From Dillenia suffruticosa (taxonomy: Eukaryota > Streptophyta > Magnoliopsida > Dilleniales > Dilleniaceae), in NCBI GenBank assembly GCA_033439265.1, contig JAVTVX010000016.1:18956701-19020700 (forward strand): a stretch of DNA of 64,000 bases, written 5' to 3'. The notes beneath the pieces are model-generated. The model did not search any database and was not told where the DNA came from. It saw only the letters and a list, made by a program, of their open reading frames with translations. Shown piece by piece: positions 1-13,160 of the stretch (positions within the stretch are counted from its first letter, which is position 1; every line of letters begins with the position of its first letter). The position numbers and the translations under genes were made by a program.

Positions 1-854
1 CTTATACTGACGACTTTTGCAGGAACAAGAGAAAGAAGTGTTAAGAATCTCAACAACGACAGTATCAAATCATTTAATGAATCGGGATTTTAATATAATC
101 ACGATAGAATTTCATATATCCATATAACATTCAAAACACAAATTAACAAAAAACTACATTTATAAAAAGATTCAAGATTAAAAAGAAAAAAGATTCAGGA
201 AATCTGACTCACCCACAGGAAATGAATCCCCTTGGAAGCAAAGACACTCAAAATCGGCTCTGAAAACACAAAGCCACGAAGCTCAGACAACGTTAGCCTG
301 ATCCTCGCCAAGTACCTCAACACACAATTCAAGAAACAAGCAAGTTCACTAGTCACATTACAATGTGACTCAACAACAACCCCAAGACAAGGACCCAGAG
401 ACACATCTTTCTGCATCAACCCATCCTTTAATCCACTAACCTCCACTCGACTTTCCCCTCTCTTTCTCCCCTGTTTCCGCGAAAACTGAATCCCAAATCT
501 CTTATTATCATCCTCGACCTTTTTCACATCCCCTCTCTTCCTTTTCCTATGGTAAACAAGCCCATAAAATTTATCGACCACATTTCCTACATTTAACTGA
601 TTTTGATCATCGGCAACTTTTTTAGGTTGTGGCAATGCCACGTTCACAACCTCCGGTTTTGATGCAACCTTATTATGAATCCTAGTTTTCTTCAAATTGG
701 GAATTTCATCGTTGTCTATGAGACGTGTCCAATCGACGTTATTGTTCGATAAAACCCTACGGCCCGACCGCAAAACCCTGGCGCCGTCAGTAACCTTTTG
801 GGCCGATTTCGACACGAAAACTCTCGTCGATCGTCGCATTCCCACGGACGGCAT
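1..854 (-). CDS. Enhancer of polycomb-like protein, N-terminal exon (partial)
   Basis: First coding exon of a chromatin-associated Enhancer-of-polycomb-like protein; in other eukaryotes EPL proteins are subunits of NuA4-type histone acetyltransferase complexes. Coding starts at the ATG at 854 (MPSVGMRRSTRVF), because the open frame further upstream lacks an ATG and begins at a GTG. The exon reads 214 codons to a GTGAGT donor just after position 213. Visible marks are ARVLRSGRR near residues 25-33 and the basic block FYGLVYHRKRKR near residues 97-108, both of which I remember from plant EPL-like proteins. The conserved EPL core is not in this exon and must lie beyond the left edge. Exon 2 may begin within the first 6-13 bases of the window, but I cannot fix the acceptor. 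Identification rests on the N-terminal motifs only; that this is a real exon is much surer than its exact name. Confidence 0.72.
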
Positions 855-1419
855 CGGTGATGAGAGAGCACCGAATGCCAGAACACTTAACTCGCCGATT
901 TTGGAGAATCTCTGACTCACTGAGTCAACTGGGCTATTGCGCCCGCCCAACTCGGTCACGATAACTCAGTAAGATCAATTCATCTCTCCACCGAGTCCCC
1001 GAAACACAACTCCTGTTTCCTAACGCGGACTCGCTGAGTCACCGTTCTGAAAATTCGGATACCAGACACAGATCGACAAGAACATCGTACACTCGGAACA
1101 GTTAGACAAGAATTCGATCGATCGGAGGAAGTTTTAAAGACTCAAAACTCTCATCCAGAGAGATAGAGAGGGAGAGAGAAAGAAAGCGAGAGGATCGGAG
1201 ATTTATGAGTCTTTTCGCGAGTTTGAGAGAGAGAGACAGAGAGACAGAGAGAGGGAAGAAGAAGGCAGAGGGACTAGGGTTTTTAGGGGAAAAAACTAAA
1301 AAGTGTGTAACCACTCACCGAGAAGTACGACCCGTTGGATGAGAAAAATAGACGGTTTAGATTGAAGTGATGACTCTTGAAGTTGGTTCGATGGCTCCAA
1401 AGTGAGGACGTTTCCGCTC

Positions 1420-1462
<43 letters not shown>

Positions 1463-1520
1463 AAATGTGAGAGCGGATATTTTTTGGATTCTCATAGACT
1501 CTATTTACGCGAAATGACGA
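855..1520 (-). promoter_or_regulatory. 5' leader/promoter region of the EPL-like gene
   Basis: Region upstream of the ATG at 854. A good minus-strand donor (CTCG then GTGAGTGG) lies at 1319/1318, so an untranslated first exon with a leader intron is likely; I could not choose the acceptor. A (GA)n tract of about 36 bases lies at 1423-1458, typical of plant leaders. No TATA box was recognised. Confidence 0.4.
1423..1458. repeat. (AG)n microsatellite
   Basis: About 18 uninterrupted AG units in the presumed 5' leader of the EPL-like gene; reads as (CT)n on the coding strand. Confidence 0.95.
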
Positions 1521-1699
1521 AATCAGCCTTGAAGTTACAAAGACGTAGACAAAAAGTAAGGGAATTAACGGCCTAGACAATGGGGTTTTTCGTCTCGAGG
1601 GGCGGGAAATTGAAGAGGTCACGCATCGCCTGCTCCAAATTCGGAATGCGAAAAGCAGCGGAGCAAAGTGACCTGCACCTGCCGTAAAAATCATTCCTT

Positions 1700-4600
1700 T
1701 CTAAGCAAATTTAGGCAAATATTTTAAAGGGAAAACTAAGATTTAAAAAATTACAAAAAAAGTAATAAAATATGATAATAATAATTTTATAATATTAATA
1801 AAAAAATTTTAGTTGGTGAGACTGATTCATGCCCACAAAGGTGTGACAATGAATAAGGAAGAATTTTAGTAAAATTTTAAATATTAGTATTAACATTGTG
1901 ATATTTTGAGGTTGTAACAGGTCAGGTGTTCCCAAACAATGAATAATCACACAAAAGGTTGGTCTAAAATGGAGATGCCCATTAGTAAAATCCCATACCA
2001 ATTTCCTTTGGCATTTATCTCCATTTGTGTCACCCTTTTTGAAAAAAAAAAAGTAATGATAGATTGATTAAATCAATCATTTGTTCGATCATATTAAAAA
2101 ATATATATATCAACATATTAATATGAACTGTCGCGTAAAATTTGATGAACATTCATTTTACCGACCAATGTCTCCATCGAAAGATCAAGATATTATATTA
2201 AAAAAAATAATAAGATTAAGATGGAATACGAATTCACAACTACTTACTACCTAATTTTCCTAAAAAACCCCAAAGTTTAAGGTATGTATCGGTACGTATC
2301 TCCCGTAGACAAAACTCTAGAATCCACATACAAATCCTTAAGCCCAAAATCATCATGATGCTTCCCACACTAATTTCCTTTGATTTATTTCTACCTATAG
2401 TCATAACCTTACACTAATATTCAATCACATATTGCAAATATTTATTGATGTAATAATCATATTAATTTTTAATAGAAAAATTAACTTTTATTTATAAACT
2501 CTAATATTTCCTACTAAAAATTGCTCACTTTAATCAAAAAGTATTAAAGGAGAATAAAATAAAATAGAGAAGTTGAGACAATTTTAGATTTCCCGAACAA
2601 CCCCGTCTCTAAAATCTATAAACAAATACATAAATAGAAACATAAGAAATATTAATCACTAAGAAACCAGGCAAAATATTTCTAGACTAAGGCCTTGCAT
2701 GCCCAAAATCATGATGATGGTTGCATGTGATTCAAAGAGAAGTCACCATCTACAAGGTCCACTTTGAATTGAAAAGGAGAAAAAGTTTAATAGTATTGAT
2801 GTAGAATCCCATAGAAATTTTAGTGCAAATTGAGAAAAATGTTTTATGATCTGCACGCATTATGGCTTGCCACAAATTGTGACCCTATATTCTATTAAGA
2901 AGTTAGACATGTGAAAGAGACTAATTCAGCATTATCCTATTGATTGATTTAATGCTAATGGAAGTCTCTAATCACTCAAGGCTTATTGAAAATGCAAAGA
3001 GATGGCATTAATGAAAGCAGATGCAACAAACAAAGGAAAGTAAAGAAGAAAAAAACAAAGAGAATGATGGGCGTACCTTAACACCTTGTCCTAGTAGCTG
3101 CTGCCAACTTCTGTCAGAGATGAAATGGGGCACAATTTGGATTTTAGGTGATGCCTAAAGTCATACCCCCATAAAGGCAAAGTCTAATGACCTCTGGTCC
3201 AAGTCCTGTCACAGATTCATGACCATAAAGAATGTTACATGGTGAGATTATTTAGATTACCCTCGTCACATTTGAAACAAAATTTCAATAGAATTCATAT
3301 TTACATACATACGTCACAACACAATATACATGAATTTTGATGTTAGCAAACAAACACAGAGGTCTCTCCATTTTCAAATAATAAGATGATGCAACAAGGA
3401 AATGTGGTGTGAACTTCTCTAAACATCAAAGTCAAATAAGAATCCAGAGTTTGGTGGGTTACTCTGCCAAAACCATGTCTTAAAGGACCCAATTGACACA
3501 ACAGTCATTTATTATCTCTTATTTTCCACCCAACCAGAAAGTTTTGCATGATTTGGTAGGTCAGGCTGTCATGAACACGTTTATTGGACCTAGTCCATAA
3601 TCAAAAGCACATATCAAACTTGCACCTCCATAGCAAGCATACATATGACACATCAATTGGCACAAAGGACCAATGACCTCTAATTTTGGTCCATAAATGC
3701 TACAGCAGTCTCTGATTAACCAATTATATAATCTTCGGTTTCAATGAGCTGAGACATATAATAGGTACCATATAGCATGATCAATGCCTGTGATCATAGG
3801 CAGAATATTTGAAGAAAATGTAAAACTGGGGTTCTGCATTAAATCTGAGCCAGCATATTGCCCTTAATGCAATAAGGTATTGTTTAGTTGATCACAAGAT
3901 AAAACGCTCAGATCTGATGAGGCTATCAAATATAACCAAAAAAGTCAATAACTCTGTGTCAATTGCAAGAAATATTTTAAGTAAACAAATGGGGAGAGCT
4001 TTGGTCTAACTTAACTCATTACCTAAGGCCTTAAATTCCTTTAAAGCCGCAGTAACTAATATCTATCTACAAGACTTATGGTAGACCATCCAATGACCCA
4101 AGGCCATTGAAATGGAAAGTCCTTTACCACCATGAAATATAAAATCTTCTAGGTATCCCAATCAATAGCAAAACAACTATCTGCAGCTGGTGCCAACCAA
4201 GAAAAACTCTTGAATTTGGAAACAAGAAATTCTGAGATCAAATCCCATGGGTACCAAGGTTGGGGTGGTTTTACCGTCAGGGGACGAGCCATCCCTCATC
4301 ATGTGACAATCACTCAGCAAAAAGGAGGAGAAAAAGGAGTATCAGCAAATGTGGATGGAAGTGATAGAAGTTCTTGGTCACACGCATTGCCAGCATAAGA
4401 GACAAGACAATGGCAACTTCATAATGATAAGTGCTACAAAAAATCTCGTAAGCGTGTATGTTCTTGATAGCAATGTAGTTTAGCATTGAAGTGGTTGGTC
4501 CCCACCACTCACAGCAATTTTCTTGATGAGGAATACTCCTATTCCTGCAATATATCAGTCCTTATACTTCTCAAAAGAAAAGAGAAAGGAAGGGGCCTTG

Positions 4601-6900
4601 CTCCATGGATCAAAATCAATCTTTCCCATAACAAGATCTTTTTCTTTATGTATTATTTTTCCACGTTTTTCTTTTGCTATGATAGAGGTGGGCCATTCAT
4701 CTTCCTAAAATTTGCGAAGTAATACATATCATGACAGCAACAGGCATTAGATACAAACTACTGGGAATTAAAAAATGATTCCAGAATAATGAATCAATAT
4801 ACAGAAGCAAAAAACTAAAAAAGAAAAAAAAATAGAAATTCCAGATGAAGAGAGAGACAGAGCAAGAAAAAATAATAAAAAAAGCAAGTTTGATAGATTA
4901 TCTGACAATAGCTTCATCTATCATTATAAGCATTCAATAGCTATTTGTACAAGTATATCCCTCTTCCAATACTGTGCTATGTACACTCTACCCCCCTGAT
5001 TCCAAGAAATTGAAAGGAAAGACAAGACAACGTGAAATACTTAATGGAGAAGCAAATTTGACACACAAGTGGAGGCAGATATGAATTGGAGGCTCAAAAT
5101 AAAAACCAAAACTTCTGGGACATTCGAATGCATCTTCCCATTTCCTACACTACATTCACAACTAGATAAGCGACTATATGGAGAGCATATTCTTTACTAG
5201 GTGTCTCTTAGATCTCCTGTCCTAAATCCCACACTGAAAGCACCAGAGACATGCTAGATATAAATGCCATTAATAACTCAAGCTCTCCTCAGCTCATGTG
5301 AACCCCATTATTTCAAATATTACATATCCAGTGCACCATAGTTCATTTACTCTTTAGAGCTCTATTGCTTCATTCCGTTTGAGATGTTCTAACGTTCCTA
5401 CTGGGGTGATTCTTCTTAGAAAAACAGTCCATTCCACCATGCTTTGCATGCTAAAATGTTTGGAATTGATGGGCCAAAGAGATAAGCAAACTGGCTTTCC
5501 TACTTTCCCAGTACTGCAAAACTTGGCCCCACCGCATGTTTGATGGACCATCAGGAAACCCTTTCCATCTTTTTCTTTTCAGGGAGATGGTAAAGTATTA
5601 ACCATCCTAAAGCTAGAAGAGAGTACTGAGAACTATTTATAATCGAATGTATGATGTCAAAATACTAACACAGAGACGCATCAGAGAATCTATTCCCACA
5701 ACAAAATCCAGAATTTGGGGTGGGTCAAAAGTTTAATCCAGGTTAAAGAAATTTGACCAGTCATTTCACTTTGCAACCTTATCAAGGATAAATGTTTCAT
5801 AACCATTTTCCAAGATACTAGTCCTAGCTGAATATATGCCCCAATTCAGCAACGTCTTTATCCATTTTATTACAAGATGAAACTGTTACCTAGGATATAG
5901 GTTTTACAAAACTCATTATTTAGGTTATTGGTTTTATGATGATGTGAGCGAAAATTTTGACCCAAATTATTCTCCGTGCAATATCAAAACTTGGATAAAA
6001 ATCCTTTTACTCCCTTGAACTCAGCTTTTGCCCAACTTCTACATTTAACTCTCAGAAGGATTCTGAAGTTTCAGCATAGATGGACAAGCAACAGACACAA
6101 ATCCTAAAGTATATCTGCAAATAGACCACGCATCAAAGTAACCAATATCCACAACAGTCTCAAATTATGAACGAAGATATGTACCATGCAGAATGTTAAG
6201 CAAACCAGTTTTATCAAACCATTTTCATTCAGCTAGATGAGGCATGTCAAGTACATTCCAATATTTGATAATTAAAGTGATGTAATTGACAAAGAATAGT
6301 TCCTTGGTATGGTAAGCAAGAAGCACCATGATAGGTGGCATCTCGTTATATTCTTTATCCCCCATTAGTAAAATTCAAACTTCATTTATTCCACATAACT
6401 AGCAAATTTTCCGGGGATTGATAGCTGTCAAAAAAAATGGTATTTTCTAGAAAAACAAGGTGTGTATCTAAAAGCTTTCTTCATTGTCTCAAGAGGTTGC
6501 TCTTATCAATAACATAAACCAAGAAAACTCCCATAAAAGAAAAGCCAAGATCTGGATATTGAAATTTTGGGTAATTAGTTATGCCCAGCAAGCTGACTAT
6601 TTATTAAGGTTGTTTTCACCATTTTTGCACTATCACCAAAGAAATAATTAAAGAAAAATCAACCAAAGAAAAATCAAGAACCAGCAAAAGTAAAAAGTTG
6701 TAAAGAGTTGAACAAGGCAAAAATGTTATGATGGGAATCAGAGATGGTTAGAAACAGAGCAGAGGAATTACCATGTTAGCAGCTGTACTGTTTACCAGTG
6801 TATGATCATGAAGTGACTACAGAGCTACAGCAAAACAATGAGACAAAAAATAACAACTGCCAGACAAGAATAAATACCTAATGGGATGCATGCATTAGAT
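1700..6900. other. Gene-poor intergenic sequence
   Basis: No coding frame with family resemblance was found; the open frames here are 60-80 codons and lack domains. A 34-base stretch at 3077-3110 (-) is bracketed by a good acceptor (ctctgacag) and donor (gtacgc) and could be an untranslated exon of the tentative minus-strand transcript starting near 11265. Otherwise AT-rich with nothing recognised. Confidence 0.6.
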
Positions 6901-7051
6901 GCCATATGAAATCAAATGGACAAAATTTATACCTTTCTGTTTGGCATGTCAAAAATGTTGAGGCACCATTCCAGCAGGTCTCTTACCCTGCAAGCCAGGT
7001 AATCCAACTAACTACTCAGCAGCACCAGTTGAATGCTCCTTTCACGTGTGT

Positions 7052-7492
7052 AGGGGTGTAATCAAGCTGAGTCGAGCCGAGTATTCAAAATCTCAAACTC
7101 GACTTGGTTTAAAACTCGAAACTCAAGCTCGAGATTAAACGAATAGGCCTAAACTTGGATTCAACTCATGTAAGCTCAATATGCAATTCGAGTGCAAACT
7201 CAAGTCAAGCTAGAACTCAAGCTCAAAATTAAAACTGCTATTGATGGATTTGTCGATTTTTTTATATAAAAAAATATTAAATAATATATGAGTACATATA
7301 TTTAAATATATATTATAATTCAAATACAAATATTTAAATTTATATAAATATATTTATTTATTATATCTTAACAAGCCGGCTTGTGAACTTTCGAGCCGAG
7401 TAATAAAAATCTCAAACTCAACTTGTTTAATAAATGAGTGAACCAAGTCGAGCCCAAACTACTCGTTGAACAATCGTCTCATTTACACCCTT
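7052..7492. mobile_element. hAT-like non-autonomous DNA transposon (MITE)
   Basis: Short terminal inverted repeats: AGGGGTGTAA on the left and its near-complement TTACACCCTT on the right. Flanked by 8-base direct repeats acgtgtgt (7044-7051) and atatgtgt (7493-7500), 6 of 8 matching, the size hAT transposases leave. The interior is rich in cgagccgag/actcgaa words and has an AT-rich centre; no transposase coding. Length 441 bases. Confidence 0.7.
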
Positions 7493-9037
7493 ATATGTGT
7501 ATGAAACTTAGACGACGCAGCATCAACTACACAGTGAGTTTTATTTTCAACAATTTTATTGTATCCCTAAGAATATTTTTATTGTGGATATGACAAAAGG
7601 GACAATGGGCATGAAGTTAGTTGTTTACGCTATTTATGAAATCTAACCATGGAAAGAATACCGGCCTCCAGCTAGCATGTACAGGTTATTCACAGCAGCC
7701 ATCTGATAGGCTATGCAGAGAGAAACATCTCAAATGCAAGATTTTCTTCTTGATGAGCATGGACAGTAACAAAATCATTGTTATTTTTCTGCATATGAGT
7801 AGATTATCTTCACCTGCTCTCTGCCTTTGCATGACTCCACTCTGAATTTGGAGACAGAATTCTCATGATCTCATGTAAGCAACTTTAGCAGCACTATGCA
7901 TCCGACATGAGGTTGCAACTACATGGCAAAGCGTAGGCCATCCAAACAAATATAAAAACAGTCATATGATGTCTGACGATAAGGATGGCCATAAACTTCC
8001 ATTAACAAGACATCTCCAATCATTCCAACGTCGAGAAATATTCAAAAATTCATGATCTTCTCCATGTAGTTGAAAGTATGGGCAGCAGAGCCACCCTTAA
8101 TAGATTATCATTGTATACACTACCTCAAAATGGCATTCAAATTTTGGAAAACGGATATCATGTCACTGTGTAGCCAGAACCAGAACAAGGTTGAAGGTTA
8201 ACAAAGGGGAAAAAAAGGGTGTGGTAAAACATTGAGTGGCAGGAAAGCATATATAAACAACAGTTTAGAAGCTAAAGCCAGAAAAAGTAATGCACAACGA
8301 CGCTCTAACTCTTTTAGAATCACTTTCCTGATCTCTTTCTATGGCTAAGCTGAAACAATTTTCAGAGGAAAAGTAATTCCAGATAAATTAAAGTAACAAC
8401 TATCCAATACTTAAGTAAAAGAATCAGCTTGTAGTATCAAAATCTTGATCCCGGAAGAGTGAACATGAAGTGCAAATGAGAATTATGCATGACTTTGTTA
8501 ATAATGTGGAATGTAGGATTTGTAAAATGGCCGAAGTTGACAAAACCTAAATTCTCCGGTTCCATTTCAACACATTCCAATTTCAATATCGTCATCACCA
8601 ATATAACTTCATGAGTATAAGCTCCGTCTAAGATGCACATCTTCATCTAACACAGACTTAAATAACATGATAGTGAGAAATAATCCTGAAATTAAAAGAT
8701 TAGAGCAAACTACTCACTAGAAAAGCCTGAGTAATTGTAGGCCCACGTTTCTTCCTACTTGTAAGCAGAAAGGATGACATGTGCACCTAGTAATTGGAGT
8801 CCCTCATTGAACTTGATGCCATATTGACAGAACAAAAGTTGTGAGCAATGCTTACACCAACTGTTATTGTACCAAGCAAGCAGTCCAAACCCATATTCTA
8901 CAAAAATAAACTGGTGTTAGCCTCTGCACCTGATTCCTTCACTTAGAATATGTACAAAGGAAAAAATAAAATCAATACAAAAAAGGTAATGATCCTTCAA
9001 TTATTGAGTCTTTAGTCAGTCTAGAGTCAAGTTTACA
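7493..9037. other. Intergenic, nothing recognised
   Basis: No gene, RNA gene or repeat recognised. The open frames here (for example 8437-8646 minus) have no domain resemblance. Confidence 0.5.
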
Positions 9038-9305
9038 ATGATCATAATAATGAGAGTCAAGCAAACAAGCAGCAACATTAACAATAAGAATATGGTATTT
9101 CTTAATTTAAGTGTTGACATGCAATGCTTTGGTATTTTTCCATAGTTTAGTTTCTACTCATTCTCATGCTTTATAACGATCATAATAAATTGAAGTCAAC
9201 CGAAGAAGCAGCAATATTAACAATAAAAATATGGTATTTCTCAATTTAAGTGTTGACATGCAATGCCTTGGCATTTTTCCATAGTTTAGTTTCTACTCAT
9301 TCTCA
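9038..9305. repeat. Tandem duplication, two copies, period about 138 bp
   Basis: Copy 1 begins near 9038 and copy 2 near 9176. Shared words include atcataataa, tatggtatttct, aatttaagtgttgacatg and catagtttagtttctactca. The copies differ by scattered substitutions, so the duplication is not recent. Confidence 0.9.
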
Positions 9306-9344
9306 GCTAAAGAAACATAGGTAATATATGGACATTCTAAGGGC

Positions 9345-9525
9345 AACCACTATCTAGTGGTAAAGATTCTTGGGTTGTAACTTGATGCCTTGAGTTCAAT
9401 TCTCGAAAATACTTTTTTGAATATTGAGAATGCAAGGCTGCCTACACATTATCTATCTTGGACCATAAATAATAAGTTTTGGGATGCTAGGCACCAAACC
9501 TTTTTAGATGGATATACGTACATAA
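9345..9525 (+). mobile_element. Probable tRNA-derived SINE, second family
   Basis: A tRNA-like head has an A-box-like tagtggtaaag near 9356-9366 and a B-box-like gagttcaattctcg near 9392-9405, followed by the word aaggctgcctacacat, which resembles the ggctgc body word of Au-type plant SINEs. A second copy of ggctgcctccacattatctatctt lies about 100 bases downstream, near 9528-9552. No flanking duplication was established. Confidence 0.45.
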
Positions 9526-9559
9526 TAAGGCTGCCTCCACATTATCTATCTTAGAAATT

Positions 9560-11200
9560 AATTCACATAATACAATTAGAGATTTTATAGCAAGTATTAC
9601 GAAAATCTATTCTGAGGCTTTATACACAATCACAAATTTAGAGAGGATGCCACGCATAACCGTAAAAATGAGAGGATATCATGTGTGTTTGAAGAATTCC
9701 CCAAAGCAGAATAGAAGACAATAAAGAATTTAGTTCGAACAGTTTGTTTTTTGTACTTGGTGTTGGAAGCGGCTTTACAAAGATAATTTATTTGCAAATC
9801 AACAAAACAGATCAAAACACAAGACAATTAGAAAACAGTCACATACAAGTTGCAGGGAAATGTGACCACAAACTTCAAAGCAGGAATTAAGATGACAGAT
9901 CATATATATTTGGTACACTTTTTCTCATAGGAGCTTTTAATGAATAATAAGCGGCGTGTGAGGAAAACAAATTGAGTTATTTGTTCAGATTCAGAGAATG
10001 CTTCAACACAGTATACACCCACCAACTCATTCATGCAAACACCCACTAAGAAATTTTAAAGAGTAAAGATGACAAAAAAGAAACTGAGGATTTAAGTTAC
10101 ATTAGCTAGATCCATAATATGAATGGAATATAACTAATTTGGAAGCATATTAGAGTGAATAGAATTTTGGGAGAAGATAGAAACTTTTGAAGTTGAGAAA
10201 GCATAATGGATATTTGAGAACCTACCCTAACACTACAAGTTCAAATTGTACCATACATGTGTCAAAGAATTAATAGAAAGAAAAGAGAGACTTTACTTAA
10301 AGGAATGTATTCCCACATGAATAGAAGGGATATACACGAGCACCTTATCAAGTATAGATAAGATGTAAATAAAATATCACAATTATAGTGGCAAATTATA
10401 AACAACACCAAACTAAAAAAGCAACCGGAATGCAATTTAAGTAAGCAATGGCTATAAAATCCCACAAAACATTCATATATCCAGTCTAATGTCTTCAAAA
10501 TCACAAGTTATGGGTTTAATCATAAGACATCATTAAGAGTGTTGCAAAATAGGGATTCTACTTTACTTATTTCAAAAGAGAATCATAGAAGAATCGGGAC
10601 GAGATCTCACAAACATTGTGAATCATAACAGTTATCCAAGAAAAAGTTCTATACAAGTAGAATCAGAACTTTGACAACTATGACTCATCATCAATGCACA
10701 AGTATTCTTTCGGATGGAAATTTGCCAAACCCAAAAAACTAAGAGTAAACACAATTAAATCTCCATTGTCTCACGGCTCCCATCTTAAAATCAGAATTGC
10801 ATTGGCAACAAAATATGTATCAAAAGAACAGCTAAGGAAAATCACTAAACATTCCCATCAATGATTCTATGTCTAAACATTGAAATCAAAATAATTCCCA
10901 ACAATTGTCCATTAAACTAATCATATTTATCACATAAACCTAGTCCTGAATAACAAAACCAAGACTCAACAACTAACAGTCGACAACACGAACTCTCTAT
11001 CAAAATTAAACAAAAACGAATAACCCAAATCAAATCCAAGAACCAACAAGAGATCCTTCTAAAATATGGATTGAAATCATGCAAGCCAAGATTGACCCAT
11101 CAATCAAATTGCGCAAATGATCAAGACAAACCCAATTCATGATGAATTCGAGGAAGACAATAGAATAATCTTGAAATTTTTATTAGAGAAATCAGAATTT
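9560..11200. other. Intergenic, nothing recognised
   Basis: AT-rich; small open frames without family resemblance. It would be intronic if the tentative minus-strand transcript from 11265 exists. Confidence 0.5.
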
Positions 11201-11934
11201 ACCTTGAGAATCAGATAATCGCCCATCCATGGGTTCGGACGGGAAGAAATGTACTTGAGAGGCATGTGGGGGCGAAGAAATAAAATGTGACTCAAGACAA
11301 CAAGGACATTTTATATTGGGGCGAAGAGACACGGTGTCTGGGTGCGCTGTGTTTGTGCCCTCGTGACCAAATTTGTGCTGCTATTTCCACGCTTCTATTT
11401 CAACATATAATTTCATTTTATTTTTTCTAACGATAAGAAATTCAATTATTACATTTTGAATATATATACATATTAATAATAAATATATCAAAGCATCCGA
11501 GATAAACCGGTTCAATTTTGTAAACCATAAATATTACTCGAGAAAAATACATCCCTTTCGATTTCAATTATGAAATATTTATTATCGTAACGATTTAATA
11601 TAGATAATTTTATATTTTTTTTATAAAATAAGAAAACATAATGAATTTGTCAAAAACATATATTTCCAATCCAATACAATAGAAATGTATAAAAAAAAAA
11701 AAGCAAGCATAAGTATACGAATTTAGAAATTGAATGTCGGGTTTCATTAAATTCATTAAATAAAAAAAGTTTGTGAATAGAATTTTTATAAAAATAAATT
11801 GATTAAAGAGTAAAATTTGATAAATTGATTAAATATATATTATAAAAATAAATAAATAAATATATAAGAAAGAGAGAGGGAGAGAATGAGAGTACAAATC
11901 CATGTTGGAGAATCGAAATGGTTTGCCAGCACTC

Positions 11935-12130
11935 TGCAATAGTTTGTTGGTTAAAGATATCCGACCCGCACCCCTGAGGTACGGGTTCGAGACCCGGTGG
12001 TTGGGGGGGGATAGAAATGGCTTAGATGTGCGGGGAACATGGGTGGGAGGGAGAAAAATAAGAGGAAAGGAGAAAGAAGAGTCGGAAGGGAAAAACCAAG
12101 GGAAAAAAATAGAAAGAAGTATCGGTAAAA
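11935..12130 (+). mobile_element. SINE or tRNA-derived relic with intact B box
   Basis: A tRNA-like head contains an A-box-like gttggttaaag and a perfect B box GGTTCGAGACC (11984-11994), followed by a purine-rich body. It does not fold as a full tRNA (no acceptor-stem partner seen), so it reads as a SINE head or relic. The 3' end is unclear. Confidence 0.4.
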
Positions 12131-12144
12131 AGGAAAAGGATGTC

Positions 12145-12232
12145 GTTTTAAAAGAGAGAGTTTAGTAGTATAAATTTTTCTCTTTAATCTGTGAATTTTA
12201 GGTTTAAATCATTGTATAACCAAAAAAAAAAA
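12145..12232 (+). mobile_element. 5'-truncated retroposon with poly(A) and 12-bp TSD
   Basis: An 88-base insert ending in a poly(A) run is flanked by perfect 12-base direct repeats gaaaaggatgtc at 12133-12144 and 12233-12244. This is the signature of LINE-mediated insertion; the body is too short to assign to a LINE or SINE family. Confidence 0.75.
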
Positions 12233-12564
12233 GAAAAGGATGTCAGATATTTGATCGTCTTTAATTATTTTATAAATAAAAAAATTGAAGGACAAATAAT
12301 ATTTAAATTTTTTTATTAGATTTTTATAATAATTTTTAATTTTTATTTAAGGGGAAAAATCATAAATTTCAAAAAATAGATTTCATTCTATGGAGGCAAA
12401 TACCATTTAAAATATAATTTTTAAAAATTTACAAAGCAAAATTTATTAAAAAAAAAAGAAAAGAAATGAGAGGGGAGGTTGTCCCATGCACTCCCACTCC
12501 GTCCTCCACTGGTTTCGAGAATTCTTCAGACCTCGAGCTCAGTTAGAGGATGTTAGCAAGGATT

Positions 12565-13160
12565 GGGGTGGCAATCGAGCCTTTTCAGATCGGCTTTGCC
12601 AAGTCCGAGCTCGACTTGATTAAATTTTTTATGGATCTGATCCCGAACCCGACTAAAAAAATTTAAAAAAATCAAGACCCGAATTTGACACAAAAAATTA
12701 AAAGTGTCTCGGATTCTTTTCAAGGTAGATTTAACCCGATGCATAATTTTTTTTTGAGTTACATAATTTTTTTTTTTTTTTATTTTAAACACATTTTATA
12801 GTATAATAAATATAAAATAAAAATATATAATCATTCAAAATAAAATATAAAATAGATACCACCCTACCAAAATAAGAATTATACACTATTATAAAAATTA
12901 ATAATAACGATGTCATAAAAAATAAAAAAAATTTATATCAAAAATAATATATTAAAGTCATCAAAATCACTATTCAAACACCACAACATTTTATTTTAAA
13001 TCTTACAAAAAATGAATTTTAAGCCTATTGATTCTATAACAGGCTAAACCCATTAGTTTTCAAGTTCGGTTCGTAATTAAAACGAGTCTAAAAGACGAGC
13101 CCTAGCTTGACCCGATCCCAAAACAAGACAGGCTCAGGCCGAGCTCGGGGGACCCGGCCC
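12565..13160. mobile_element. Degenerate hAT-like MITE fragment
   Basis: The left part (ggggtggcaatcgagcc) resembles the end of the better element at 16064, and the right part carries related words (ggctcaggccgagctcgg). The interior is AT-rich. No matched right terminus or target duplication was found. Confidence 0.35.

Larger units (their letters stand above)
6933..11265 (-). other. Tentative two-exon microprotein gene or spliced lncRNA
   Basis: Very tentative. An ATG at 11265 opens 21 codons (MPLKYISSRPNPWMGDYLIL, then K) ending exactly at a CTCAAG/GTAAAT donor at 11203. A candidate second exon 6987-6933 has a clean acceptor (ggcttgcag) and donor (AAAG/GTATAA); joined in phase 0 it adds GKRPAGMVPQHF and a stop at 6951-6949, giving 33 residues. 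The intron would be about 4.2 kb and the start context is weak. I do not recognise a family. In 8 kb of AT-rich DNA such splice-like pairs can arise by chance, so a spliced noncoding RNA or no gene at all are both possible. Confidence 0.2.

Noticed and set aside
5354-5551. 65-codon minus-strand open frame with several Cys
   Set aside because: No motif order matching a known Cys-rich peptide family and no signal peptide.
11935-12000. tRNA gene
   Set aside because: Has A- and B-box-like words but no acceptor-stem pairing or clear anticodon arm; better read as a SINE head or relic.
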